Below the pieces are notes generated by a model. The model had not been told where the DNA came from. It worked only from the letters and a program-made list of their open reading frames with translations, and ran no database searches. Positions 25,255-34,747 of a stretch of DNA of 64,000 nt are shown in pieces; the stretch's first letter is position 1; each line of letters starts with the position of its first letter. This DNA is from Opitutaceae bacterium (lineage in GTDB: Bacteria; Verrucomicrobiota; Verrucomicrobiia; Opitutales; Opitutaceae). The translations under genes were made by a program, and so were the position numbers. The DNA is taken from positions 61,312 through 125,311 of the forward strand of contig JACKPU010000009.1 of the NCBI GenBank assembly GCA_024233285.1, written 5' to 3'.

Positions 25255-26160
25255 ATGGAGTTGATGCCCTCGAAACGCATAGCGACCACCGCGGGAATCC
25301 TGGCCCTTCTTCTCCCATGTCTCGTCCAAGGACAGGGTGTGTTTTCGGCGCCACGGCTGACCGCGTCCCTGACTTGGACTGACAACATCAGCCACACTTC
25401 GCATCTGCCGACGCTGAAGTCCGGCGAATACCAGACGGTCAGCCTGACGACGGATTACACGCGGCAGCTCACCCGCAACTGGCTGCTGCTCGGCACGGGC
25501 GAATTGCAGGTGCAACACGTCGATACCTTCAGCGCCCTCAACCATTTTGCCGGCACGGGGACGGTGAAACTGCAACGCAAATTCGGACTGGGCGCCTTTG
25601 CACCGGTGCTCCAAATCAACTCCGCGCTGGCCATTGCCCGATTCGACGAAACCCGGCGCAGCGGCTGGCAATACACGGGCGGCTTCGGACTTTCCAAACG
25701 GTTGACCGAAAGCCTGAGTGTTGCGGCGAACGCCGCCGTGAACGAATATTTTGCCCAACGTCCCGTGTATGATGTGAGCACGCGCAAGATCACCCTCGAA
25801 GGCGACTGGGACATCACCAGCCGCTGGCGCTTGAGCTTGGGCGGCAGCCGCACTTGGGGCCAGTATGTGGCCAACGCCGATCCGGCCATCTGGCCCCTCG
25901 CCATCGGCGGCCAATTGGGTCCCGTGATTGAAACCCATTACAACACTCTGGCTTGGGAAGTCACCGATTCGTTCGGTCCCGGCTGGGTGGCCTATCGCAA
26001 CCGCGACAGCCACGCAGACGCTTGGTGGGCCGAACTCTCACCCGCCCTGACCGACCGAACCTCCCTCTCGTTGCGCTACGAATTCGTGCGCATCACCAAT
26101 GCCGTCGGCATCAAATACAATTCGGCCTACTGGACCGCAGGCGTCACGCATCAGTTCTGA
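25255..26160 (+). CDS. predicted outer-membrane beta-barrel protein, family unknown
   Basis: A 301-residue protein with an N-terminal signal (KRIATTAGILALLLPCLVQG) and many alternating-residue strands: LTASLTWTDNISHTS, YQTVSLTTDYTRQ, WLLLGTGELQVQ, ITLEGDWDITSRWRLSLGGS, SLSLRYEFV. It ends in Phe (HQF), the usual C-terminal signal for barrel insertion. It shares a motif WEVTDSxGPGWVxYR and SPALTDxTSLSLRY with the next gene, its tandem paralogue. I do not recognise a named family. A second start Met lies at codon 4. Confidence 0.65.
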   Translation: MELMPSKRIATTAGILALLLPCLVQGQGVFSAPRLTASLTWTDNISHTSHLPTLKSGEYQTVSLTTDYTRQLTRNWLLLGTGELQVQHVDTFSALNHFAGTGTVKLQRKFGLGAFAPVLQINSALAIARFDETRRSGWQYTGGFGLSKRLTESLSVAANAAVNEYFAQRPVYDVSTRKITLEGDWDITSRWRLSLGGSRTWGQYVANADPAIWPLAIGGQLGPVIETHYNTLAWEVTDSFGPGWVAYRNRDSHADAWWAELSPALTDRTSLSLRYEFVRITNAVGIKYNSAYWTAGVTHQF

Positions 26161-26246
26161 CCGCAGCTCGCGCCGGATCCGGAATCCGGGACTGCCGATT
26201 GCGATTGATGAAAGCCGGACTCTGCAACTACCGTTAGCTTACCTCA

Positions 26247-27131
26247 ATGGGACCTCGCTCCGTCTTTTGCACCATCGCGTTTTTCCTGTGCCTCGCGGGC
26301 ACGGCAGCCGGGGCGCTTTCGAACCTGCGGCTGCAAACCTCCGCGACTTGGGCTGAGAACGTCAGTCGCTCGTCCAGCGCACTCGATTGGGCCGATGCCA
26401 TGACCTACGTAGGCGGGATCAGCGCCGATCATCGGCAGCAGTTCAACTCAAGCCTCACCGGCATGATCCAATTGCAGGCCGGTGCGCTTTTCCGCCCTCA
26501 ATACAACCGCAACGACGAGCTGAATTTGGGCGTAACCGGCGAACTGAAACAGAAATTCGGGCTCGGCCCCATGGCTCCGGTGCTGTCCGCCACCGGCAGC
26601 ATCACGGGCAAAGCCGCACGCATGAACGGCAATGACGGCTGGACCGTCACCGGCGCCCTTAATGCCAGCAAGCGCCTCACCGAATCGTGGCGCCTCTCCG
26701 CCACCGCCGACTGGCATAATCACTACGCCGACAGCGACACATTCAACGTCCGCTACCAGCGGATCTATGGCGAATTGTTCTGGGACATTACCGACCGCTG
26801 GCAGCTGAACTATGGTTACGGTCGCTTTTGGGGCGACCTCACCGCCAATGCTTCATGGACCATCTGGGGGCGCGCGATCTACGGATTGCTCGGTCCCGCC
26901 ATCTCGAACTACTACAACGCCATGCCTTGGGAGGTCACCGATTCCTACGGTCCCGGTTGGGTGACCTATCGCGTTTACGGCAAATCGCGTTTGTGGTGGC
27001 TGCAGGTCAGCCCTGCGCTCACCGACAAGACCTCCCTTTCCCTGCGCTATGACAGTGTTTTCACCGTCAATAAAGTGAACGTCAAATACCGAACCGATAA
27101 GTGGACCCTCAGTCTGCTGCACAACTTCTGA
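26247..27131 (+). CDS. predicted outer-membrane beta-barrel protein, tandem paralogue
   Basis: A 294-residue protein with signal peptide (FCTIAFFLCLAGTAAGA) and the same strand pattern as its upstream neighbour, ending in Phe (LLHNF). Shared stretches include KFGLGxxAPVL, SKRLTES, WDITxRW, WEVTDSYGPGWVTYR and SPALTDKTSLSLRY. The two arose by tandem duplication. The next gene encodes a copper-type cupredoxin. An outer-membrane role is inferred from strands and C-terminus only. Confidence 0.65.
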   Translation: MGPRSVFCTIAFFLCLAGTAAGALSNLRLQTSATWAENVSRSSSALDWADAMTYVGGISADHRQQFNSSLTGMIQLQAGALFRPQYNRNDELNLGVTGELKQKFGLGPMAPVLSATGSITGKAARMNGNDGWTVTGALNASKRLTESWRLSATADWHNHYADSDTFNVRYQRIYGELFWDITDRWQLNYGYGRFWGDLTANASWTIWGRAIYGLLGPAISNYYNAMPWEVTDSYGPGWVTYRVYGKSRLWWLQVSPALTDKTSLSLRYDSVFTVNKVNVKYRTDKWTLSLLHNF

Positions 27132-27221
27132 CCCCGGCCGAGCATCGACTCGAGCATTGCTGAGCACCGGCGTCGCATCCATCGATTACCCCCTGACTCG
27201 GCGTCATCCCACCTCCGCCCC

Positions 27222-27860
27222 ATGCGTTTGCCTATCGTTTTTCTGCTCACCGCCCTGTTTGCCCTCAACCTGCGGGCGGAGACAGCCGGGCTCACGCTGA
27301 CGCTGACCTCGCAGGAAGGACCGTTGGAAGACGCCGTCGCTTCACTGACTCCACTGGATTTTGACCCGCCACCGCTTGACCGGGCGGAAGCCGAAATCGT
27401 GCAGGACAACAAGGAATACGAGCCGTATGTGACCGTTATCCGGGCCGGCACCGTGGTGCGCTTTCCCAACCGCGACAGTGTTCAACATCACATCTACTCG
27501 GTCTCCAAACCGAAGCGCTTCGAACTGCCTCTCTATGCCAGCGGCGAATCGAAAACCGAGGTGTTCGAGCGCACCGGCGTCGTGACGCTCGGCTGCAATA
27601 TTCACGATTGGATGATCGCATATGTGGTGGTCATGCACACGCCATGGTTTGCCAAGACCAAGTTTGATGGCATCGCCCGCCTCGACGGCATTCCGCCCGG
27701 ACGCTACCGCTTGGAAGTCTGGCACCCACGGCTGTCCCGGGCGTTCACCCGGGAAATCACCCTCGCCGCGGGGGAGAATCCCGGCGAAGCCCTGACCTTC
27801 AAACTCAAGCCCGATCGCCGCATCCGCCGCGCGCCCACCGGCAGCACCGGCGGCTACTGA
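27222..27860 (+). CDS. secreted cupredoxin-domain protein (methylamine-utilisation-like)
   Basis: A 212-residue protein with a signal peptide (FLLTALFALNLRA). A plastocyanin-like domain covers about residues 55-145. Its type-1 copper ligands are visible: His in VQHHIYS, and Cys, His and Met in TLGCNIHDWMIAYV. A carboxypeptidase-regulatory-type beta-sandwich follows (FDGIARLDGIPPGRYRLEVWHP). Such proteins are often annotated as methylamine utilisation proteins, but no methylamine dehydrogenase is nearby. It lies 3 bp before the cyclase gene. Confidence 0.8.
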   Translation: MRLPIVFLLTALFALNLRAETAGLTLTLTSQEGPLEDAVASLTPLDFDPPPLDRAEAEIVQDNKEYEPYVTVIRAGTVVRFPNRDSVQHHIYSVSKPKRFELPLYASGESKTEVFERTGVVTLGCNIHDWMIAYVVVMHTPWFAKTKFDGIARLDGIPPGRYRLEVWHPRLSRAFTREITLAAGENPGEALTFKLKPDRRIRRAPTGSTGGY

Positions 27861-27863
27861 GCA

Positions 27864-29621
27864 ATGCCATCCCTGTTCCGCTTTCGCCGTTTTCGGACAA
27901 GGTTGCTGCTCATCATTCTCGGCCTGTTGGCGGCGGCCCTTGGCGCCTCCTACATTCTGCTCGCCCGCGCCAACCGGGCCAACGCCATCGCGCACATCGA
28001 GTCGAGTCTGACCAACGCCCTGCGGGTGTTCCAATACTCGGCAGCCGTCCAACAAGACCGGATCTCCCAAAGCGCCGCGATCCTGAGCACGGACTGGCCC
28101 CTGCGCGAACTTTACCTGCAACCCACGCTGGATGTGGAGACGCTCAACTCACTTTTGCTCAGCTACGTCGAGCGGCTCCATGTGCCCGTGGTCGGGGCTT
28201 TTGATACCGATCAAACCCTCTTGACCACCACCTTGGTCGGCATGACAGACGCCGACGCCGGCGCCTTTCGCCATCTGATCACCAAGGCTGACGAAGAGGC
28301 GACGGACTTCGCCACCGGATTCGCCTACCTGCAGGGCAAATTATACTGCCTGGTGGTCTCGCCCTTCTATGCTCCCCGCCCCGTGATCATCGGTTGGATT
28401 GGCGGCGCATTCCCCATCGACGACGCCTTTGCTTTCGGTCTCAAGCGCACCACACAAGCTGACATTACATTCATCGGCGCCCCCGGCGGAGGCGACCGTC
28501 GCGTGCTCGCCAGCACCCTCAGCCGCAATCAAGCCGAGACTGTGGTTGCGCTGCTGCCCACCGCCATCACCGACGCCGAACACACCACGACCGAGGTGAT
28601 TGACGGTGAACCGTTCGTGACCCTGCACGCGCCGCTGCGGTTGATTGGTGATGAACCCGTGCGCATCGAACTCCAGCGTTCGCTCAACGCCGAACTCGCT
28701 CCGGCCCGGGAACTGGAAAACACGATTCTATTCATCTCGATTGCCGCGCTCATCACGGCGTCGCTCGTCGCACTCGGCGTGGCCCGCGGCGTCAGCCAGC
28801 CCGTGCAGGCACTGGCCGAACACACCGAAGTCATCGCGCGGGGCGATTACACCGCCCGGCTGCAATCCACCCGGGCGGACGAATTCGGGCAGCTCGCCGC
28901 CAGCTTCAACCGCATGAGCGAAGGCCTCGCCGAACGCGACCGCGTGCGCGACCTGCTCGACAAAAACGTCTCACCCGAAATCGCCGCCCAGCTCATGCGC
29001 GACGGTGCCATCCTCGGCGGCGAGGAACGCGTCGTCACCATCCTCTTCGCCGATCTACGTGGCTTCACCCCGCTCAGCGAAAGGCTCCCGCCGCGTGAAC
29101 TCATCGGCATTCTCAATCGATTCCTCGATCGCATGAGCGCCGAGATCGAACGCCACGGCGGCGTGATCGACAAATTCATCGGCGACGCCATCATGGCCAT
29201 GTTCGGCGCGCCTGTCCCCCAAGCCGACGCCGCCGATCAGGCGCTGCGCGCCGCCCTCGGTATGGAGCAAGCCTTGGTCCGCTTGAATGCCGAGCTGAGC
29301 GCCGAAGGATACCCGGAACTCGCGATCGGCATCGGCATCAACACCGCGGCAGTTGTCGCCGGCAACATTGGCTCCCACCGGCGGCTCAACTACTCGGTAA
29401 TCGGCGACGGCGTCAACGTGGCCGCCCGCCTCGAAACCCTAACCCGCAACCCCGAATATCACACCAACATCCTGGTCAGTTCCGCCACCCTCGCCGCCGC
29501 CCAAGGAGTTTACCTTACCCGGGCTTTGGGAGCCGTCACGGTCAAAGGCCGCACCGAACCGGTTCAAATCCATGCAGTCGATGGACTTAAAAATTCCGAA
29601 ACCGAAAGAGTCGTGACATAA
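27864..29621 (+). CDS. membrane adenylate cyclase with sensor and HAMP domains
   Basis: A 585-residue protein. A first membrane helix (about 14-34) is followed by an extracytoplasmic sensor domain (about 35-285, Cache-like with YCLVVSPFYAP and IGWIGGAFPIDD), a second helix (about 290-313), a HAMP domain (VSQPVQALAEHTEVIARGDY) and a class III cyclase domain (about 385-560). Catalytic parts are FADLRGFTPLSE (metal Asp), DKFIGDAIMAMFG (Lys and second metal Asp) and NYSVIGDGVNVAARLE (transition-state Asn/Arg). It probably makes cAMP in response to an envelope signal. Confidence 0.92.
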   Translation: MPSLFRFRRFRTRLLLIILGLLAAALGASYILLARANRANAIAHIESSLTNALRVFQYSAAVQQDRISQSAAILSTDWPLRELYLQPTLDVETLNSLLLSYVERLHVPVVGAFDTDQTLLTTTLVGMTDADAGAFRHLITKADEEATDFATGFAYLQGKLYCLVVSPFYAPRPVIIGWIGGAFPIDDAFAFGLKRTTQADITFIGAPGGGDRRVLASTLSRNQAETVVALLPTAITDAEHTTTEVIDGEPFVTLHAPLRLIGDEPVRIELQRSLNAELAPARELENTILFISIAALITASLVALGVARGVSQPVQALAEHTEVIARGDYTARLQSTRADEFGQLAASFNRMSEGLAERDRVRDLLDKNVSPEIAAQLMRDGAILGGEERVVTILFADLRGFTPLSERLPPRELIGILNRFLDRMSAEIERHGGVIDKFIGDAIMAMFGAPVPQADAADQALRAALGMEQALVRLNAELSAEGYPELAIGIGINTAAVVAGNIGSHRRLNYSVIGDGVNVAARLETLTRNPEYHTNILVSSATLAAAQGVYLTRALGAVTVKGRTEPVQIHAVDGLKNSETERVVT

Positions 29622-29699
29622 GTCCAGCTTGCCTTACGCAGAAAATTTGCGATAAAGGCGACCATTCCCGAGCTGCAACCTCAACCCAACCGTCGCCGC

Positions 29700-32600
29700 A
29701 TGAAAGCCGTCCGCCCGATCTTCTATTCCGCGCTCCCACTATTATTGATCGGTGCCCTCAGCCCCCGCGCCGAAGCCACGCCCGCGCAGACTCTGACCAC
29801 TTACACCTGGACCGGCTTGGGCCAAGACAATGATCTCTACAGCTCGTCCAATTGGCAGGACGAACTCACGCCGCCGGCAGATTACATCGCTCCCGAAAAC
29901 GACATCACAGACTTGGTTCTCTTGTTCGGGGATTCGCGCCGAACCTACGCCGAGTATTACAGCCTTTACGCCAGTCAGCTCCAGTTTGTCGGTCACCGCC
30001 GCGGTTATTATTTCAACTCGGTCGGCACCACCACCCACCTCGGCAGCGGCGGCATTCTCTACGCTCCCGCCGAAAACGTCGGTTCGATCATCTACGACAG
30101 CGTGCAACTTCACGCCTCGCAGGTCTGGCAAATCAACAGCGGTTGGCTGACGATCTACGGACCGATCAGAGATCTGCTCTCCGACAACGAAACCCACGGC
30201 AATTACAGTCTCGAAAAAACCGGCCAGGGCACATTGCAACTCTTTGGTGTCTACAGTGGAGGCTGGGCAGGCGGTCTCACTCTTTCCGAAGGTTGGGTCT
30301 CGGTCAGTGGAGACTTGAGTGGCACCCTGGAAGGCGCGCTCGGCTCCGGCACCCTCACCTTTAACGGTGGCAGCCTCGAAGTCTGGCCGGGCCAATACAG
30401 CATGGGTTACGAAGACGGTGTGCTGTTGACCAACAATATCGTCAGCAACGGGCTCATCCGCATCAAAGCCGACACCGATATTGCGATCGTTGAAGGGGAC
30501 CAGCCGGAGAACTTCATCCGCCTTGATGCCGACACCACCCTCCAAGTATCCGGCGACAGTCTCTCCATTGAAAAGGAAATCATCGAAAACGAGGGCACCG
30601 GCCCGCACTCCCTGACCATCGACTCCTACGGCGCCATTATTCATTATGGTAACAGCCTGTGGAGTGGCGGCACCCAGGTGGACAAAGGCGTTTTCATATT
30701 TGCCGGAGAAGGCAATCTGCCCGGCATGGGTAACATCGTGATCGGCGCCGATGGCTATGCCGGTATCGGTGCCGACAACGACGTCACGGAATTTGTCTCC
30801 AAAATCGATCTGGCGAATTCCACCGGCACCCTGGGCTTCGACAGCGATCCCGAATCGGAAAGCGGGCCCGACGTCTTTTCCGACCCCATCGACCTCACCG
30901 GCGCGAACAGCAGCCTGCGCATCGGCACAGCCACGCAGGCCATCCTGGGTGACTATCCCATTCTCAACACCACCGAGCAAATCACCCCCGCCGGCAGCAG
31001 TTATCGTTTCGGCGGCGGCGGCGGCAGCCTCTTCGTGGCAAGCTTTCTCACCGATGGCTCCAACCCCCGCGGACTCGAAGTCGATTCCATCGACGAAACC
31101 CCGCTGACTGTCTGGCTGCTTAACCCCAACAACAACTTTACGGGCGATATTTACGTCAACAATTCCGCCCTCATCTATGGTCCCGGCGTGGCGCCCGATG
31201 CCGAGGTTGCCTTCAATCTTACCTCCACCGGTTACGTCGGCATCGCCGGATCCGGCGCCTACGATGATGCTGGTCAGAACGGTGCCATGGTCAGTGATTG
31301 GCTGGACCAATTCGCCGCCAATACCCCGGGCATTATCGGCTTCGACGTATTCCACGACGCCGGCACGGGCTGGGTGATCAACGATCTCGATACCAGCCGC
31401 TTTAGCAACGCCGCCATCGGCAGCGCCACATACGTGGAATCCGGTGGCGAGTTTGGTGCGCCCGGTTTGACCCTGACCGGCACGCTCACGCCCAACTCGG
31501 ACGGCAGCCACCGCTTCGTCGCCTACAAAGGCGGAGCCTTCATTGTTGAAGGCACACTGACTGGTGACAGCCTGCAAATCGGCCGGCCCGACAGCATCGC
31601 CACTTTTGGTGATCGCATGGGTGATGACTACTCCACCGTCATGATCAGCGGTGACAATACCGGCGCACTCTCAGATGGCACCACTTTCTACAGCGGTCGG
31701 CTGATGATTGGCCAGAGCAATGGCATCGCCGGTGACGATCCAACCAGCGCGCTGGGCATCGGTGCACTCACCATCGCCCCCACACTGTTTATCGAAGAAA
31801 ACGAAGGCGATGCACCTTCCCCTCAGCTTGTTGCCGCCGTGGATGATCTCATCCTGCCGAACAACATCATCATCAATTCCGACGAACTTGGCATCAGCGG
31901 TGAGCGGGATTTCACCCTTGCGGGTGACATCTCCGGCAGCGGCAGGCTTTATGTGGGAGAGAATTATGACCAATCGCTCGAGCTGACTCTGAGCGGCAAC
32001 AACACCTTCAGCGGCGGTATTTATCTCGCAAACAACTCCAGTCTCGCTGTCACCAGCAACACCGGCACCGGCACGGGCCCGCTCGGTTTCGGCCATAGCG
32101 GCGGTTCTGTTTATTTCGAATCCAATGCGCCCGTGATCGGCGGCTTCAGTAACGAAAATGATGGTTCTTACGGCTACATCAGTCTGCAAGCCGAGGGCCC
32201 CACCACCTTGACCGTCAATCAACAGGAATTCGGTCGCTTCTACGGATCAATCAACGCGGAAGACGCCACCGTGATCAAAACCGGCGCCGGCACGCTCCGT
32301 TTTGATAGCGGCTATATCAACACCAACGGCATCGCTGATGGCGAAGGCAACAACATCGGCCTCGATGTGCAGCAGGGCGCGGTCATCTTTTCGAACAATT
32401 CCGGACTCTACGATAACAGCGAAAATCAAACCCCCGCCGTAAGAATCAGCGGCGGCAGCTTTGCGGTGGATGGCGGCACCACGTTTAACAATCCGGTGGT
32501 TGTCGCCGGCGGCGGTCGTCTCGACGGATTCGGCACCTACACGCAGGACGTCGCCATCGGCGACGGCGCGATTCTCTCCCCGGGCCTCGCGGGCAACGGC

Positions 32601-33104
32601 ATGACCGGCTCGATCCAGTTTCATCACCTCGAACTCGACGCGGGCGGCATCTACGAATTCGACATTCAGTCGCCTGACTTCGGCGATTACGTCGGCCGCG
32701 ATACCATCAGTGTCTTCAATCCCAATTCCAGCGAACAAACCCTCGTCATCAACGCCGATTCGTCACACCCGTTCATCATCCGCGTCTACTCGGTCGACGA
32801 GGCGGGTGAACGCGGTTTCCTTTCCGGCATTGATCCGGACCACGGCATGTATTCGTGGACACTGATCTCCTTCGACGAACTGCTCATCCCCTCCACGAGC
32901 AATATGTTCGATCCCTCGCTCTTCAGCCTGGAGTTGGATGGGTTCAGCGCCGATTTCACCGGCGACTTCAATATCGCGCTTGATGGCCAGCACATCGTGC
33001 TGCAGTTCACGCCCGTCCCTGAACCCTCCACTTATGCGATGATGGCAATTGGTTTAGGCATCGTGGCTTGGAGCATTCGTCGCCGGCGTCGCCACAAGGC
33101 CTGA
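29700..33104 (+). CDS. large PEP-CTERM protein with autotransporter-type beta-strand repeats
   Basis: A 1134-residue secreted protein with a signal peptide (FYSALPLLLIGALSPRAEA). Repeats typical of autotransporter-associated strands occur along it: LEKTGQGTLQL, GGTQVDKGVFIFAGEGNLPG, LTLSGNNTFSGGIYLANNSSL and VIKTGAGTLRFDSG. It ends with the PEP-CTERM sorting tag VPEPSTYAMMAIGLG, a membrane helix and RRRRRHKA, so it is processed by an exosortase (encoded elsewhere) and is not a true autotransporter. It has more Asn, Thr and Ser than its neighbours. It follows the cyclase gene with a 78-bp gap and ends in a strong terminator. Confidence 0.92.
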   Translation: MKAVRPIFYSALPLLLIGALSPRAEATPAQTLTTYTWTGLGQDNDLYSSSNWQDELTPPADYIAPENDITDLVLLFGDSRRTYAEYYSLYASQLQFVGHRRGYYFNSVGTTTHLGSGGILYAPAENVGSIIYDSVQLHASQVWQINSGWLTIYGPIRDLLSDNETHGNYSLEKTGQGTLQLFGVYSGGWAGGLTLSEGWVSVSGDLSGTLEGALGSGTLTFNGGSLEVWPGQYSMGYEDGVLLTNNIVSNGLIRIKADTDIAIVEGDQPENFIRLDADTTLQVSGDSLSIEKEIIENEGTGPHSLTIDSYGAIIHYGNSLWSGGTQVDKGVFIFAGEGNLPGMGNIVIGADGYAGIGADNDVTEFVSKIDLANSTGTLGFDSDPESESGPDVFSDPIDLTGANSSLRIGTATQAILGDYPILNTTEQITPAGSSYRFGGGGGSLFVASFLTDGSNPRGLEVDSIDETPLTVWLLNPNNNFTGDIYVNNSALIYGPGVAPDAEVAFNLTSTGYVGIAGSGAYDDAGQNGAMVSDWLDQFAANTPGIIGFDVFHDAGTGWVINDLDTSRFSNAAIGSATYVESGGEFGAPGLTLTGTLTPNSDGSHRFVAYKGGAFIVEGTLTGDSLQIGRPDSIATFGDRMGDDYSTVMISGDNTGALSDGTTFYSGRLMIGQSNGIAGDDPTSALGIGALTIAPTLFIEENEGDAPSPQLVAAVDDLILPNNIIINSDELGISGERDFTLAGDISGSGRLYVGENYDQSLELTLSGNNTFSGGIYLANNSSLAVTSNTGTGTGPLGFGHSGGSVYFESNAPVIGGFSNENDGSYGYISLQAEGPTTLTVNQQEFGRFYGSINAEDATVIKTGAGTLRFDSGYINTNGIADGEGNNIGLDVQQGAVIFSNNSGLYDNSENQTPAVRISGGSFAVDGGTTFNNPVVVAGGGRLDGFGTYTQDVAIGDGAILSPGLAGNGMTGSIQFHHLELDAGGIYEFDIQSPDFGDYVGRDTISVFNPNSSEQTLVINADSSHPFIIRVYSVDEAGERGFLSGIDPDHGMYSWTLISFDELLIPSTSNMFDPSLFSLELDGFSADFTGDFNIALDGQHIVLQFTPVPEPSTYAMMAIGLGIVAWSIRRRRRHKA

Positions 33105-33125
33105 TTGCATCTGCACCCCAGGTTT

Positions 33126-33156
33126 TCAACCCGCCGCATCCCGGCGGGTTTTTATT
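33126..33156 (+). terminator. Rho-independent terminator
   Basis: AACCCGCCG (33128-33136) pairs with CGGCGGGTT (33142-33150), a 5-nt loop, followed by TTTTAT. It ends the PEP-CTERM gene transcript. Confidence 0.88.
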
Positions 33157-34747
33157 GGGTCAATTGTTCCGCCCGGCCGATCAGCCTGATGAACTCGTCA
33201 CGATAGCCACCCGCGTCGCTGCCTTTCCCGGCCTCGGCCCACGCCTGCACCTCACTCCAACTACTCGCGCCCTTGAACTCCGAATCGCGCAACAGCATGC
33301 CAAAACCGGCCACGCTCGCGGCGAATTTGAAATCGGTGCTCGCGGTCGCAAAGGTCGCGTCGTCATCCGCCAGCGGAAACTCCAACAGCTGGCTCGTATC
33401 ACCCTCCGGCGCTTTGTAGCGCAGCTTCACCGTCAGCAACTCGCGGCTCCCCGTCAGATCGATCGCCACCTTCTGGTATTTCAAATCGTCCGCGGGCGTC
33501 AGGATGCCCCCTTTGGCCGGGACGATCTCATAAAGCGCCGTCACCGTGTGACCCGCGCCAATCTCGCCCGCGTCCACCTGGTCGTTGGCAAAATCCTCTT
33601 TCTGCAACCGGCGGTTTTCATATCCGATGAGCCGGTAACTTTCGACCGTCGCCGGATTGAATTCGACCTGCAGTTTCACGTCCTTGGCGATGGTGACGAG
33701 GGTGCCGTTGACCTGCTCGACCAGCAGCTTCTCGGCTTCACGCTTCGAGTCGATGTAACCGTAGTTGCCGTTGCCCTTGTCGGCCAGCGCTTCGAGCTTC
33801 GCGTCCTGATAGTTGCCCATGCCGAAGCCGAGCACGCTCAGAAACACGCCGGACTTCGCCTTCTCTTCAATCAGTCGCGTCAGACTGCCGTCGTCACTCA
33901 CGCCGACGTTGAAGTCGCCATCCGTGCACAGGATCACGCGGTTGATCCCGTCGTTCACCAGGTTGGCTTTGGCGATGTCGTAAGCCAGTTGAATGCCCAT
34001 CGCACCGTTGGTCGAACCCGACGGCTGCAAAGCGTCCACCGCCGCCAGAATCTCGCTCGCCTTGCGTGCCGGCGTCGAAGGCAGCGCCAATCCGGCGTTG
34101 CCTGCATAGGTCACGATCGCCACGCGGTCGTCGGGCCGCAGGCGGTCAACCAACAGACGCATGGCCTGCTTTACCAACGGCAGCTTGTTCGCCGCGTTCA
34201 TCGAGCCCGACACATCGAGCAGGAACACCAGATTGGCCGCCGGCCGCGCCGCGGTGGAAATCTCGCGGCCCTTCAAACCGATGCGCACGAGCCGGTGTTC
34301 GGGCGCCCAAGGCGCACTCGCCACCTCCAGCGTCGCCGCGAACGGCGTCAGACCAGTCGGGTGCACATAGGTGTAAGGAAAGTAATTGAGCAGCTCTTCA
34401 ATCCGCACCGCATCCGGCGGCGGCAAGCGACCTTCATTCAAGAACCGACGCACATTCGCATAGCTCGCCGTGTCCACGTCCGCCGAGAAGGTCGAGAGCG
34501 GTTGATCCGCTACACGGATGAAACCGGTCTCCGGCGTATGCGCGTAGTCCTCGGTGTTGAAGACTACATCCGGCGCTTGTTTCATAAGCATAGAAGGATT
34601 TGCCATGGGAAACACCTTCGCCCGACTTGCAGCTTCCTTTTCAAAGGCTTGTGCGCGCTGCATTGCAAATGCCGCGTGCTGAGCATCCCGCATTTGTTGA
34701 ACCTCAGCTGCACGCTTGGCTGTAGTATCTACTTCGGCCATCGCCAA
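33152..34747 (-). CDS. vWA-domain protein, main part of a frameshifted gene
   Basis: A 531-residue frame (TTG at 34747) holding a YfbK-type von Willebrand protein: a vWF_A N-terminal region (ADVDTASYANVRRFLNEG), a vWA domain (about 170-345) with MIDAS residues in FLLDVSGSMNAANK and CTDGDFNVG, and a C-terminal DUF3520 region. Related Opitutaceae-type proteins carry an N-terminal membrane helix; here that part is in a different frame (34729-35163). The frame upstream of 34747 reaches a stop after about 11 codons. I read this as one gene broken by a single-base indel, or a sequencing error, rather than two genes. Confidence 0.8.
   Translation of the reverse strand: MAMAEVDTTAKRAAEVQQMRDAQHAAFAMQRAQAFEKEAASRAKVFPMANPSMLMKQAPDVVFNTEDYAHTPETGFIRVADQPLSTFSADVDTASYANVRRFLNEGRLPPPDAVRIEELLNYFPYTYVHPTGLTPFAATLEVASAPWAPEHRLVRIGLKGREISTAARPAANLVFLLDVSGSMNAANKLPLVKQAMRLLVDRLRPDDRVAIVTYAGNAGLALPSTPARKASEILAAVDALQPSGSTNGAMGIQLAYDIAKANLVNDGINRVILCTDGDFNVGVSDDGSLTRLIEEKAKSGVFLSVLGFGMGNYQDAKLEALADKGNGNYGYIDSKREAEKLLVEQVNGTLVTIAKDVKLQVEFNPATVESYRLIGYENRRLQKEDFANDQVDAGEIGAGHTVTALYEIVPAKGGILTPADDLKYQKVAIDLTGSRELLTVKLRYKAPEGDTSQLLEFPLADDDATFATASTDFKFAASVAGFGMLLRDSEFKGASSWSEVQAWAEAGKGSDAGGYRDEFIRLIGRAEQLTQ

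Noticed and set aside
29742..31577. A 611-codon minus-strand frame inside the PEP-CTERM gene
   Set aside because: It is the antisense shadow of a high-GC repeat protein that has a signal peptide and a PEP-CTERM tag in the plus frame.
30000..33000. Possible CRISPR or tandem DNA repeats in the repeat protein gene
   Set aside because: The repeats are degenerate at DNA level and only visible as protein strands; spacing is irregular and there are no cas genes.
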